Part shown: positions 1 to 9,406 of the stretch, one piece after another
Position numbering within the stretch: position 1 is the stretch's first letter
Layout of the letters: each line of letters begins with the position of its first letter
Source of the DNA: Paragorgia papillata
Lineage: Eukaryota; Cnidaria; Anthozoa; Scleralcyonacea; Coralliidae
Length of the DNA: 64,000 nucleotides
Assembly (NCBI GenBank): GCA_035771165.1
Contig: JAWNZC010000219.1
Coordinates: forward strand, 62,001 to 126,000
Reading direction: 5' to 3'
Position numbers and translations under genes: made by a program
Notes under the pieces: model-generated
What the model was told of the DNA's origin: nothing
The model's input: the letters and a program-made list of their open reading frames with translations, nothing else
Databases searched by the model: none

Positions 1-369
1 TGCTAAAATTTTTGTACGAGTGAAGAAAACATTGGGTCGAAAGTAATGGAAATATATTCAGTTTGACATTTTCGAATAAGAAAATGAATTCGCTTATGCC
101 TATGGAGTATATCTACACCAAATTTGAAGCAAAGTAGTTACAATCTTGTGTTTTGTGAGCGATTGTTTACCATACGCCATCGAACTGCTCTGCATTTTGT
201 ATGGGGAGACTTCTGCAAACAAAAAGGTAAAACTATCTGAACATTTAGAACAATGTTTGATAAGACTTCTTTACGTTAAAGAAAAGTTGTTTATGGTTGA
301 TACTAAAACAATTAGACAACTACTCATCCTCGTTATCAGCTCATAGAAAACTCGGCCTCGTTGACTAAT
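1..369. other. Upstream flank of LRR gene copy 1, no recognisable gene
   Basis: No recognisable gene, splice pattern or repeat family is seen here. One stretch on the + strand (146-346) is open for 66 codons, but it matches no family I know and has no counterpart upstream of gene copy 2. It could hold an upstream exon of the LRR gene, because the first recognised exon (557) begins in the middle of a codon and lacks a convincing start codon. I cannot show this. Confidence 0.3.
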
Positions 370-413
370 TGTTAATATATAGTATATATAGTATATATAG
401 TATATAGTATATA

Positions 414-482
<69 letters not shown>
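370..482. repeat. (TA)n microsatellite
   Basis: About 110 bp of nearly pure TA/TATAGTA repeat. Homology with the second duplication copy begins just downstream of it. A similar TA run ending in a shared GTCAGTAG motif lies at 21830-21888 in the second copy, so this microsatellite marks the left edge of the duplicated block. Confidence 0.9.
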
Positions 483-486
<4 letters not shown>

Positions 487-556
487 TGTGTGTGTATAGG
501 TCAGTAGTTTTAATTAGTAGTTTAACTGATTAATTTGTTCCATTGTGTGTTTTTAG

Positions 557-792
557 ATTTTCTCAACAAAGATAACAAAGTCCAATTTCCTTTTTCAATG
601 ACAACCGAAGAGTTTAAGGACAAACTTGTGGAAATCTATCCCAAGCTAAACAATGTTGAATATTTGTTGATGAAAGCAGATAAAAGTAATAAGCTTGAGC
701 GCTTAAACCTTCATACATCTTTTTACAATCCCGAAGAAATTTATTACAGCAACTTGGGTAGAGGAAAACTTTATATTCGATGGTTAGAAGAG
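557..792 (+). CDS. LRR gene copy 1, exon with ubiquitin/PB1-like domain
   Basis: The acceptor TTTTTAG lies before 557 and the donor GTAATG starts at 793. The exon begins with the last two bases of a codon and ends in phase 0. It encodes about 78 residues, including FPFSMTTEEFKDKL, a PKL-N-VEYLLMKA core and a final KLYIRWLEE. This pattern of strand, helix, strand and closing strand resembles ubiquitin-like or PB1-like N-terminal domains of cnidarian and fish proteins that I know only as uncharacterised. The domain call is inference. The matching exon in copy 2 (23148-23383) differs at only a few residues and keeps the same phase, which supports coding function. Confidence 0.7.
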
Positions 793-944
793 GTAATGTT
801 TTTAAAATAATATTCGATTGGTCGATTTATACGATTTTCGTCAGCCATTTTGTTTACAAAAGCTACAACGAAAGAAAACTGCAAAAAATTATAACCTAAG
901 AACTAAATCACATACGAGTTGGATGATCACCAAATGCCAGTCAT

Positions 945-1130
945 TGATATAGAGCACCCACAGTCCAGTTATATATAGGTCAGTGATCACTCTCTTTCAG
1001 TCATTGATATAGAGCACCCACAGTCCAGTTATATATAGGTCAGTGATCACTCTCTTTTAGTTATTGATATAGGGCACGCCACAGTCTAGTTATATATAGG
1101 TCAGTGGTGACAACTTGTCTAAGAGACAAT
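945..1130 (+). repeat. 60-bp satellite, about 3 units, in intron 1 of copy 1
   Basis: About three units of a 60-bp repeat containing GGTCAGTGATCACTC and CCAGTTATATATAGG. The same satellite fills the same intron of copy 2 with about 14 units (23508-24385) and occurs in the opposite orientation downstream of both genes. The last unit ends about 20 bp before the acceptor of the low-complexity exon. Confidence 0.9.
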
Positions 1131-1147
1131 GCTTTCTTCACTTATAG

Positions 1148-2473
1148 CATTCCCAAATGACAAGCGAAGGCCCTCTGGCCAAGAGACCACGTAAATCGAC
1201 TACGTCAGAGAGCCAATCAAGTGATCCTGCTCGCCCGGTTTATCGAATGATTCGCCCCAGACTGGCAACTTCGCAATCAACAACTGTTTCTACTGCTCCC
1301 CCTATTGCGGCAAGCGTTTTGTCAACACCGACCAATATTGCTCCCGGCTTAAATAGCTGTCAACCTGAAGCAGGATGCACTACCCTAACAGCGCCATCAG
1401 TGTGTACTTCAGGAGTGCAGCTTTCAATACCAACTGATCAAAGTGGGAATGTTACAACGACATCGGTGCCTCTGAGTAGCAGTTCGCAAAATAACAGTAA
1501 TGTCGGTACCTCGCTGACTAATTATCTTGTTTCACAGCAAGCACAGCAACAGCAATTGCTACAGCTACTGCAACAGTTGCTGCAACAGCAACCACAACAG
1601 TTGCTGCAGGAGCAGCAACACCAGCAGCAGCAAGAACCGATACAGCCACAGCTACTGCCATACCAGCAGCTACAGCAGCAGCAGCAACAACCACAACAGT
1701 TACTGCTGCAGCAGCAACACCAGCAGCAACCTCGACAGTTAGCGCAGCAGCAACCTCAACAGTTACCGCAGCAGCAGCACCACCACCAAGAACCGTTACA
1801 ACCACAGCTGTCATACCAGCAGCTACTGCAGCAACAAACACAACAGTTACCCCTACAGCTACGGCAATTACAACCTCAACAGCAACAAAACCACCACCAG
1901 CAACAACCCTTACACCAACAGCAAGAGCAAATACCCGATCGTCTAATAGTTTCACTCCGACAGCCTACTCAATATTCAGCTCAGCCTCAGTCGTGCATTG
2001 CAAGACTTCCATCAGTATCTCCAACCATGGCGCATCATACCAGTGGGATGACTACTTCTTTCAGTCCGTTGGTAGATAATAGTAGTCTAAATTATCTGTC
2101 TTCGTCTCCAAGTCCGCCCCTCTCAGCACAATATACTCCAGGCGTTATGCCAATGGACATGAGCAGTTCTGGAAATGTGCTTAACTTTCTACAGACATTA
2201 AAGCAAGCTACACAGCAGCCAGTGCCTAGCTCACTAGGATCATCCTATGTCCTCCTAAATGAATCAATGAGAAACACCACGTCGCCATTCACACTGCCAT
2301 CCACACCGTCCTTGACACCGTCACCGTTCTTTTCTGCTGCACGTCAAGTAGATATGAGTCGTTCCTCGCCTTTAAATACTTTAGCTGACGCTACTGTAGA
2401 ACAAGGGCCAATGAATGAGGAACTGATGGGAAATGAGGGCTTAGAGGAAGATGCGCCTTCCTCAGATGAGGAG
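1148..2473 (+). CDS. LRR gene copy 1, low-complexity Ser/Pro/Gln-rich exon
   Basis: The acceptor CTTATAG lies before 1148 and the donor GAG|GTAAGT follows 2473; phase is 0 at both ends, giving 442 codons. It begins HSQMTSEGPLAKRPRKS, a basic cluster that could act as a nuclear localisation signal. A Ser/Thr/Pro-rich part follows, then about 140 residues dominated by Gln with His, Leu and Pro, encoded by CAG/CAA repeats at roughly 1530-1945. It closes with an acidic tail ending DAPSSDEE. Such composition indicates an intrinsically disordered region. Copy 2 keeps only both ends and one short internal piece (321 bp instead of 1326), so the middle is dispensable or rapidly evolving. Apparent frames inside the CAG tract, on both strands, are shadows. 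Confidence 0.75.
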
Positions 2474-2538
2474 GTAAGTGGTCGTCATAGAAACGTGCAT
2501 TATTTTGGACAGCGTGTATAAACTGTACTGCACTTTGA

Positions 2539-2581
2539 CTACCCACCCTACCCTACCCTACCCTACCCTACCCTACCCTAC
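2539..2581 (+). repeat. (CCCTA)n short tandem repeat
   Basis: About eight CCCTA/CCCAC units in the intron after the low-complexity exon. Copy 2 has only a trace of it at about 24805. It is too short and has the wrong unit (five bases) to be a TTAGGG telomere tract. Confidence 0.8.
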
Positions 2582-2654
2582 ACTATGACTATACCATACT
2601 ATACACGCCAGGTACATATAAGCGTTAATAGTGATGTACATTACGTTTTTATAG

Positions 2655-2685
2655 GAAACTTCGACCAACTCAAGATCAGATGAAC
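2655..2685 (+). CDS. LRR gene copy 1, 31-nt mini-exon
   Basis: It lies between the acceptor TTTTTATAG and the donor GTAAGT. It encodes ETSTNSRSDE plus one base that joins with TT of the next exon to make a Leu codon. The 31-base length is exactly what is needed to link the phase-0 end of the previous exon to the LRR exon. It is conserved base for base in copy 2 at 24892-24922, strong evidence that it is a true exon. Confidence 0.75.
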
Positions 2686-2704
2686 GTAAGTTCAAATCCT
2701 GGGA

Positions 2705-3050
2705 GGTCAGCTTGTGTTGGCGCGTCTCTGTGGTTGTGCGAAGATCTGCGTGTGTGCGAAGATATATCTGCGTGTGTCAGCGCGTCTGTGTGCGCTCGTT
2801 TGTGTGTGTTGGTGCATGTGTGCGCGTATCTGCGTGTTAGCGCGTCTGCATGTGTTGGTGCGTCTACGTGCGTATGCGCGTCCGTGTATTAATGCGCGTC
2901 TGTATATGTTGACGCGTCTGCATGTTGTTGGCGGGCCTGCGTGTGCGCGCGCATCTATGTGTGTTGGCGTATCTCTGTGTGTTCGCGTATGCGTGTGTGC
3001 GGATGCATCTGCGTGTGCTCGTGTCTGACTGCGGTGTGCGTCTGCGTATG
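2705..3050 (+). repeat. GTGTGCGCGTCTGCG-type degenerate repeat in intron
   Basis: A CpG- and TG-rich degenerate tandem repeat (units such as TCTGCGTGTGTGCGCG) fills the intron before the LRR exon. Copy 2 has the same material at 24940-25000 and 26160-26355, split there by a transposon insertion. Open frames across this stretch on either strand come from composition and are not genes. Confidence 0.8.
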
Positions 3051-3089
3051 TTATAAAACTTAACCTATCTTTCTTTCTCTTTTCTTCAG

Positions 3090-5808
3090 TTGATCCCGAT
3101 GACTTTGTCGAGAAGTGTGAACAAACTGGACACTTGGAGATATCTCCCAAGGTTTTTAAACATAGTAGTGTCTTAGAACGTTTACAATCATCTAGCATGG
3201 CCATTTATTCATTAGAAATCAACAAATATTGTAAGTTAGATGAAGTACTCGAAGGGTTTCCCCTCCCCTTGTCGTTGAAAGCGTTAACTATTAAGAAAAA
3301 CTGCCTTGACGATAGTGACATAAAAAGATTGGTGACTGAAGCTATTCTACACATGAAAAACGTGGAAGAACTAGATTTATCTGGCACTTTAATGTTGGGC
3401 AATACGCGGTTTATGTTTATTTCTGGGTTAGTAAACCTGACAGCTCTCAAGCGATTGTGTTTGCGAAATAACAAATTAAGCCAGCAAGAGGCAGCGTCTT
3501 TGGCTGCCGCATTACCATCACTCATAAATTTAGAAATCTTAAACCTGTCTGAAAATTACATTTCGGACGAAGACATGCAAAAAATTATTTGCGCGTTAGC
3601 TCAACTGAACCATCTAAAAGCGTTAGAACTCTCGGGAAACAATCTGTGTGAAACAAAGGCAATACTTAACGGGATAGCGTCGGTTAGGGCCATAGAGAAA
3701 CTCGACTTGTCCTGTAATCACGGAGGCAAGTCGTCACTTGATGTCGAAAATGCTGAGAAATACGAATTCCTCTCTTCCTTAAAAGTTCTTTCTTTGTCAT
3801 CAAATTCAATAATTCCAAATGATTTTCGTTCTCTTGGTACAATACTTTTCTTGTCCACATCTCTCGAGGAACTGACGCTTGACTTCAATCATGTCGGGGC
3901 ATCTATCTCGGCTTTTCACAACTTAGCAAGAGCAGCCCAGAGTTTAAAGAAGCTCAGTTTGAATAATACTGAAATCAATGGCGAAGGCTTGAGTTCTTTC
4001 TTGACAAATTTAGGAAAACTCGAAGTACTGAATTTAGGTTCCAATAACCTATTAAGCAACGATTTTCAACATTTACAGCCTTGTTTATTAAAGTTAAGCA
4101 ATTTAAGAGTTCTTAACTTGAGTGATAACCCAGGCGGTTCGTCACTTTCATCTGTATTACAGCATATTCTTCCTTTCCTTACGTCCTTGGAAGAACTAAA
4201 TGTGAGCACTACACATCTCGATGGCACTGGACTGGGCACGATATGTCCTGTAATAGGTTTCCTTGAAAGGTCTAAAAAGGCTTGATGTAAGCAATAATAT
4301 GATTGGTTCTGAAGGAGCTGATGCTCTTGCTAAGGCACTTCCTTTCCTTAAGTCCTTGGAAGAGCTAGATGTGAGTAAAACTGGAGTGTATGGCGATGGC
4401 ATGAACGCGATGTGTGCTGCAATAGAATCACTAGTTAATTTGAAATCACTTAGCTTGAGTGGTAATAAGTTAGGATCCGTGGCTGGAACAGCTTTGGCCA
4501 ACTCCATGTCCTCGCTTCATCTGTTGGAGGAACTAAATTTGAGAGCAACTGGTCTTGATGACAATTGTATGAAAACATTGTTTCATAAATGCGGCTGGCC
4601 AACGACTTTAAAAAAGCTGATCCTTAGTGAAAATACATTAGAGCAATGTGGTGCTTCCGCACTTGCTTGCAAGCTTTTATCAATGTCTTCGTTGGAAGAG
4701 TTGAACTTGGAGAAATGTTATATTAATGAAGAGTGCTTTGATGTCATTACTAGATCCTTTTCAAAACTGAACCATTTGGAAAAACTTGCTTTGAGCACGT
4801 TAAGTTCACATTCAGTTGATTCTTTGACAAGCGGGTTTCCATCACTACAGTCCTTGGAAGAGCTAGTGTTGGATTGGTGGGATTTTTCTGATGGAGGTGA
4901 CGACGAAAAACTATTCCTTGCAGTGAGATCATTGAAGCATTTAAGGAAACTCAATCTTTTTGGAATTAAGATAGGTTCTACTGGTGTAGCAGCTTTAGCT
5001 AGCGTGTTACCATCACTGCAGTTGTTGGAAGAGCTTAAGTTGGGTGATATCTATCTTTCTGATGGAGGAGGTGCTTATGAAAAACTATTACTTGCAATGG
5101 GATCGTTGAAGTATTTAAAGAAACTCGATCTTCAGGAATTTGAGATATGTTCTACTGGTGCAGCAGCTTTAGCTAGCGTGTTACCATCACTACAGTTGTT
5201 GGAAGAGCTAGTGTTGGGTTGTTGGGATCTTTCTAAAGGAGGTGATGACGAAAAACTATTCCTTGCAATGGGATCATTGAAGTATGTAAAGAAACTCAAT
5301 CTTTGGGGAATTAAGATAGGTTCTACTGGTGTAGCAGCCTTAGCTAGCGTGTTACCATCACTACAGTTGCTGGAAGGGCTATTGTTGGGTTGTTGGGATC
5401 TTCCTGATGGAGGTGATGACGAAAAAACTATTCCTTGCAATGGGATCATTGAAGTATGTAAAGAAACTCGATCTTTGGGGAATTAAGATAGGTTCTGCTG
5501 GTGTGGCAGCCTTAGCTAGCGTGTTACCATCACTACAGTTGCTGGAAGAGCTATTGTTGGGTTGTTGGGATCTTCCTGATGGAGGTGATGACGAAAAACT
5601 ATTCCTTGCAATGGGATCATTGAAGTATGTAAAGAAACTCGATCTTTGGGGAATTAAGATAGGTTCTACTGGTGTAGCAGCTTTAGCTAGCGTGTTACCA
5701 TCACTACACGCATTACAAGAATGTAGATTGAGGTGGGGACTCAGTTCTTCCGACCTAAACAGACTTAAATCTGCAGCAGATCCTAAAGTGAGTATTTTGG
5801 TAGATTAA
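3090..5808 (+). pseudogene. LRR gene copy 1, LRR exon with two frameshifts
   Basis: The acceptor TTTTCTTCAG lies before 3090. The reading starts DPDDFVEKCEQTGHLEISPK and continues as ribonuclease-inhibitor-type LRRs of about 28 residues (LxxLxLSxNxIxxxGxxALAxxLPxL). It is open to about 4260 in one frame, to about 5425 in a second and to the TAA at 5806-5808 in a third. From about 4810 the LRRs fall into 57-residue (171-bp) modules, each of two LRRs with an acidic GGDDEKLFL insert; five module ends (KIGSTGVAALASVLPSL) can be counted. Removing one base at each break gives 905 codons including the stop. The C-terminus (SSSDLNRLKSAADPKVSILVD) matches copy 2. Confidence 0.8.
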
Positions 5809-6640
5809 GGTGGCTCCTTGTAGTTTCCATATTTACTGTTTACAAACTACACATTTAAACTGTGGCTATTTTTGTCTAAAACATATCAGCTAGATTAATA
5901 TTAAGTATACAACCCCCCTGATACCAAACTATGGAAGAACTAATACACCAATGAAACGTTTGTCAAGGGGAATGACTGTAACCCGGCATAGTCTAGAACA
6001 GAGAGTTTCAATTAATTTTCTACGAAGGCGAGAGACATAACATTGCTTGAAAGCAAAGGGTCGTCACTAAAACGGATCACTCAAAAAGACCCTCCCAGTT
6101 TTTCCAAAATATCTCGTCAAATATTATTCCCCAAATTTGTCGTGAAGCTTCAGTGAGTGTCAAGATTTTAGCAATCTTCTCGATAACCTAATCACAATAA
6201 AAACCCAAATGTTAGTCAGGAATCTGGTTTACCGCCTAGCTTTACTGAAAATTGAGGTCATATTTAACTACATTACAAAGCGACGCCAAAAACATCCGTT
6301 TTTTTCTTGAAAAACATTGAAATCTTGGAACAAAACGATTTATTCATAGTTTCCGCATGGCAAAGTGTTAGTTTTCCGTGCGAGTCGTACCAAGCTCTAA
6401 GCCGAACCGTATAGTATCTTGTTCCGACCGGAGGTTTGTACTATTTTTTTCTGTCGCTATTTTCTTTCGGAAGTCGGATTTGGCCCGCGAACCGCCTATT
6501 GAGTTTTGAGAAGACTCTAGAATTAAGGTGACATGTCCTGGGTCAGGATTAGCGTTTGTGTTGGGGTGAGGATTAGTGCCACTGACCTATATATGGACTG
6601 TGGGTGCTATATCAATGGCTGACAATGGCACAGAATAAAG
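5809..6640. other. 3' flank shared with copy 2
   Basis: The sequence after the stop codon is closely similar to 29988-30760, starting with AAGGTGGCTCCTTGTAGTTT. It holds the presumed 3' UTR and further intergenic sequence, and ends in one reversed 60-bp satellite unit at about 6577-6630. No other gene is seen. Small indels separate the copies; for example, 30420 lacks about 180 bp present at 6230-6410. Confidence 0.7.
6577..6630 (-). repeat. Single reversed 60-bp satellite unit
   Basis: It reads GACCTATATATGGACTGTGG with a following CTATATCAATGGCTGACA, the reverse complement of the intron-1 satellite. It marks the point where copy 1 and copy 2 stop aligning because of the insertion that follows. 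Confidence 0.75.
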
Positions 6641-6707
6641 AACTGAGCAGAAGGTCCACTCGGGGATAAAAGTGTCGCCGTTTTTCAGTGCGCATGCGCG
6701 AGGTCTG

Positions 6708-8612
6708 CGAAGCTCGCAGCCAGTAAACCTCAGCCAGGTCAACAAGGAGTGTAATGGCGAAATACGGAGTTGCTTCACTAAAATCGCTATATCTCACGAA
6801 CTAGTCGCTCGATCTTCACGCTACAACCAGTAATGATTCAGAGAAGGTAAGTGACAATATTTTTGCTGTTTAGAAGGTATGAAAAACATGTGAAAGTGAA
6901 AAATTTACGGAATTAAAACCGCCACAGTATTGAGCCACTAAAGCATTCTTGTCGACTTTCAACTTGCCTTTACGGCTAGAAAAAGAGTAGAAACTCTTTG
7001 AAAACCTTTCAAACATGGAGTACAAAGATGAAGTCACACTTCTTGTTATTGTTATTTATTGAATTGGACGAGTAGCTCTGAACAACGAAGCAATTCTGTT
7101 GGGTGAATTTGGGGCTATTGGACACTGAAATTTGCTGACCGGTATTCCATATTAAAAGACAACCCGCTTTTCAAAACTAAAGTTATATAGTTCTGCAATG
7201 ATAACTTTAATATGTTTATATTGAGAAGCATGGCTGTGATTTTTATGTTTGTTTTATTTTTTATTACAGTTGAATCGTGCATACAGTACTTCTTCTTGAA
7301 CTTGTTTATATTCATGTCATTGTCAGACCCTTGATCTTCTTGAACTTGAAAGTAGTGTACTGAAATATATGCAATTCAGTCCAAGATTGGGGTTGCTAAC
7401 CTAAGCTGTAATGTTTCATGGTGGAGGAATGATCATATATTTTAGATCAAAACAAGGACTGGTGTATAATAATTATTTTATTGGAGTATTTTGTTTATTG
7501 GATGGTCACTTGTAAACTATTTCTAAAAAAATCTATAGTTTGATACTGTACTTTGATTTTCACTACAGTGTAAATTATTTTAATATTTTTTTGCTATATG
7601 AAAATAAATATTTGGGATTGACTGTTTGTGATTGCACAAAAAAGTTTATCATTTGAGGTTGAATTTCTTGTTGAACTGCACCAGTGCAACAGCAAGTTTG
7701 CACTAACTTTGAATTTTGCATATTATGACCAAGCAAAGTCATTCAGAGAAATTCTGTTTTTCCTGTAAAAAGTCAGGTTTAATTTTAAGAGTCTCCAGGG
7801 CTGGTTGTTTGGATGGATCTAGTAAATACATAAATGGCTTGTACAAAAGAACCCAACAAATTAAATCATACTTGAGTGTTTATTGCTAATTCATCAACTG
7901 AGAGTTTTGCTAAAACAATTCCCTTGTCCAAATTGTATTATATATAATATATATATATATATTCTATTCTATTCTAATAGAAATTTTGTATATTCATTCA
8001 TTGTAAATCCACTGTAATTCAGTTTTTTAACTGCAGAATTGGTTATTAAAACATACATTACACTGATGTCAAACAACATGACAGCAAACTCAAAGGTGGT
8101 GACACCAATCAGATTTAAACATGAGTTATGAAAAAAATATATGTTGTTGCATCCCTATGAAATAAAACAACAGCTGGCCTTATTTTCAAGTATTACTTGT
8201 AAAACGTCAACTAATAGAATTGCTTCGTTCTTCAAAATTACTCATCCCATTCAAGAAATAACAGGAAATATGTGCAGTTTAATCTTTATATTTAACGTTT
8301 AAACTGTTTTCAAAGATAGTCTGCTCTTATTTTTGCTTGCAAATGCAAGTTTAAAGTAGACGGTAATGCTTTAAATAGCTTCACACAATGGCGGTTCGAG
8401 TTCGTTTTAATCCGTAAATTTTCACTTTCAAATGTTTCCCATACCTTCTAAATGGCAAAAATATTGTCATCTGCCTTTCCTCTATTATTACTGGTTGTAG
8501 CGTAAAAATCGAGCGACTAGTTTTTGAAATATATCGATTTTAGTGATCCAACTCCGTAATTCGCCATTGCACTCCTTGTTGAACTGGCTGAGGTTTACTG
8601 GCTGCGAGATTT
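6708..8612. mobile_element. Non-autonomous DNA element with ~270-bp terminal inverted repeats
   Basis: The left end (6708 to about 6975) begins CTCGCAGCCAGTAAACCTCA. Its reverse complement, diverged, ends the element at 8612. Inner landmarks such as ACTAGTCGCTCGAT and TTTAGAAGGTATG recur in mirrored order, so the inverted repeats are about 270 bp long. The core (about 6980-8340) is AT-rich with no transposase-like frame. The corresponding place in the second duplication copy (about 30760-30835) lacks the element, so it arrived after the duplication or was lost there. I could not identify a clean target duplication or a superfamily. Confidence 0.7.
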
Positions 8613-9239
8613 TCCGGAAGTGGTTTTCGGTAACCACTGAAGACTTTGACTTTGTATATTTCTAAACTTTTTAAATTAGATTCGGAAAGTCCAGAAACCG
8701 AAATATTAATAAACACTTCTTGCTTGCATAATATTAAAAGCAAATATGTTGTAGACTTGTAGTGTAGACGCTTCTTACTAGTTCGTCGGTCGAAGAATTG
8801 TTGTTGATCGTATATTTGTATAAAAGTACAACCTCAAAGTCAACAACTTAGGAGTCGAGGATAGCAGATTCACTAGTAATAATAATTCGATTCGAATATG
8901 CCGTTTGAGTATAAATCGACAGATACAACAATTAAATTTCCACAAATCCAAAACGTGTGGACAAGAAACATAAATGTGCTATACTGGACGGTAAATATAC
9001 TTCGATCCAACAATCAACAGCATTCGAATATTTTTAGTGTATGTATCAGTACCTGTAACCGCAGACTCGCAGAGCGGGTTTCTGTTTTATCAGTTTATGT
9101 TCGTTCGTCGCCTTCGGCTTCATTTCTGGCGATTGACGGCAACAAATATGAATTATCCAGCAAATGTCGTAAATTTTGAAATATATCTAATTTACCGCTC
9201 GAATTTAACGCTACCGAACTTGCAATAACCTTGACGTTT
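8613..9239. other. Copy-1-specific segment, no confirmed gene
   Basis: This is part of the ~2.8-kb stretch absent from the second copy. A TATA-like stretch near 8812 precedes an ATG at 8898 and about 33 codons (MPFEYKSTDTTIKFPQI...) ending at a possible donor GTAAATAT near 8991. I do not recognise the peptide, and no further exon is evident. It may be a short first exon or chance. Confidence 0.25.
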
Positions 9240-9406
9240 ATAAGAACCGAATCAACCGCTCCCCCCAGGACGGGCGAAGCTCAAATTATCCACGTGACCA
9301 AATACTCCAAGAATCTTCGAGTATTTTGGAATCACGTGACCAGCCTTTGCCAGGGTCTTCTCTTCGCGCCATTTTGAAAGCAGAGAAGGCCCTGGGTACG
9401 AGGTTG
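9240..9406. mobile_element. Short inverted-repeat element (CACGTGACC family)
   Basis: It contains CACGTGACCAAATACTCCAA and, further on, the inverted ATTTTGGAATCACGTGACC, then CCCTGGGTACGAGGTTG. A related GGGACGAGGTTG end occurs at 18650-18665. Homology with the second duplication copy resumes immediately after it, at about 9407. Confidence 0.5.

Larger units (their letters stand above)
557..5808 (+). pseudogene. LRR gene copy 1: N-terminal ubiquitin/PB1-like exon, Q-rich exon, LRR exon; two frameshifts
   Basis: Four exons (557-792, 1148-2473, 2655-2685, 3090-5808) join with compatible phases. The product would have a small ubiquitin/PB1-like N-terminal domain, a long disordered Ser/Pro/Gln-rich segment with the basic patch AKRPRKS, and ribonuclease-inhibitor-type LRRs. 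Compared with copy 2 (23148-29987), two single extra bases break the LRR exon. One is near 4257-4263; the other is a run of six A where sister repeats have five, at 5422-5427. Removing both restores the frame, and the rest of the exon is intact. It may therefore be a very young pseudogene or a locus with two sequence errors. The true N-terminus is not visible, because the first exon starts in phase and the first in-frame ATG falls inside the domain. The role is unknown. LRRs of this type usually bind proteins, often in immune sensing, but no NACHT, TIR or death domain is present. Confidence 0.75.

Noticed and set aside
146..346. 66-codon frame as first exon of LRR copy 1
   Set aside because: Cannot be tied to the 557 acceptor by a donor of the right phase that I can see, and copy 2 has no equivalent.
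1518..1955. Alanine/valine-rich frame antisense to the glutamine tract and a Ser/Asn/Cys frame in it
   Set aside because: Shadows of the CAG/CAA repeat within a phase-supported exon.
2539..2581. Telomere-like CCCTA repeat
   Set aside because: Unit is five bases, tract is about 40 bp and intronic; not the TTAGGG repeat expected for animals.
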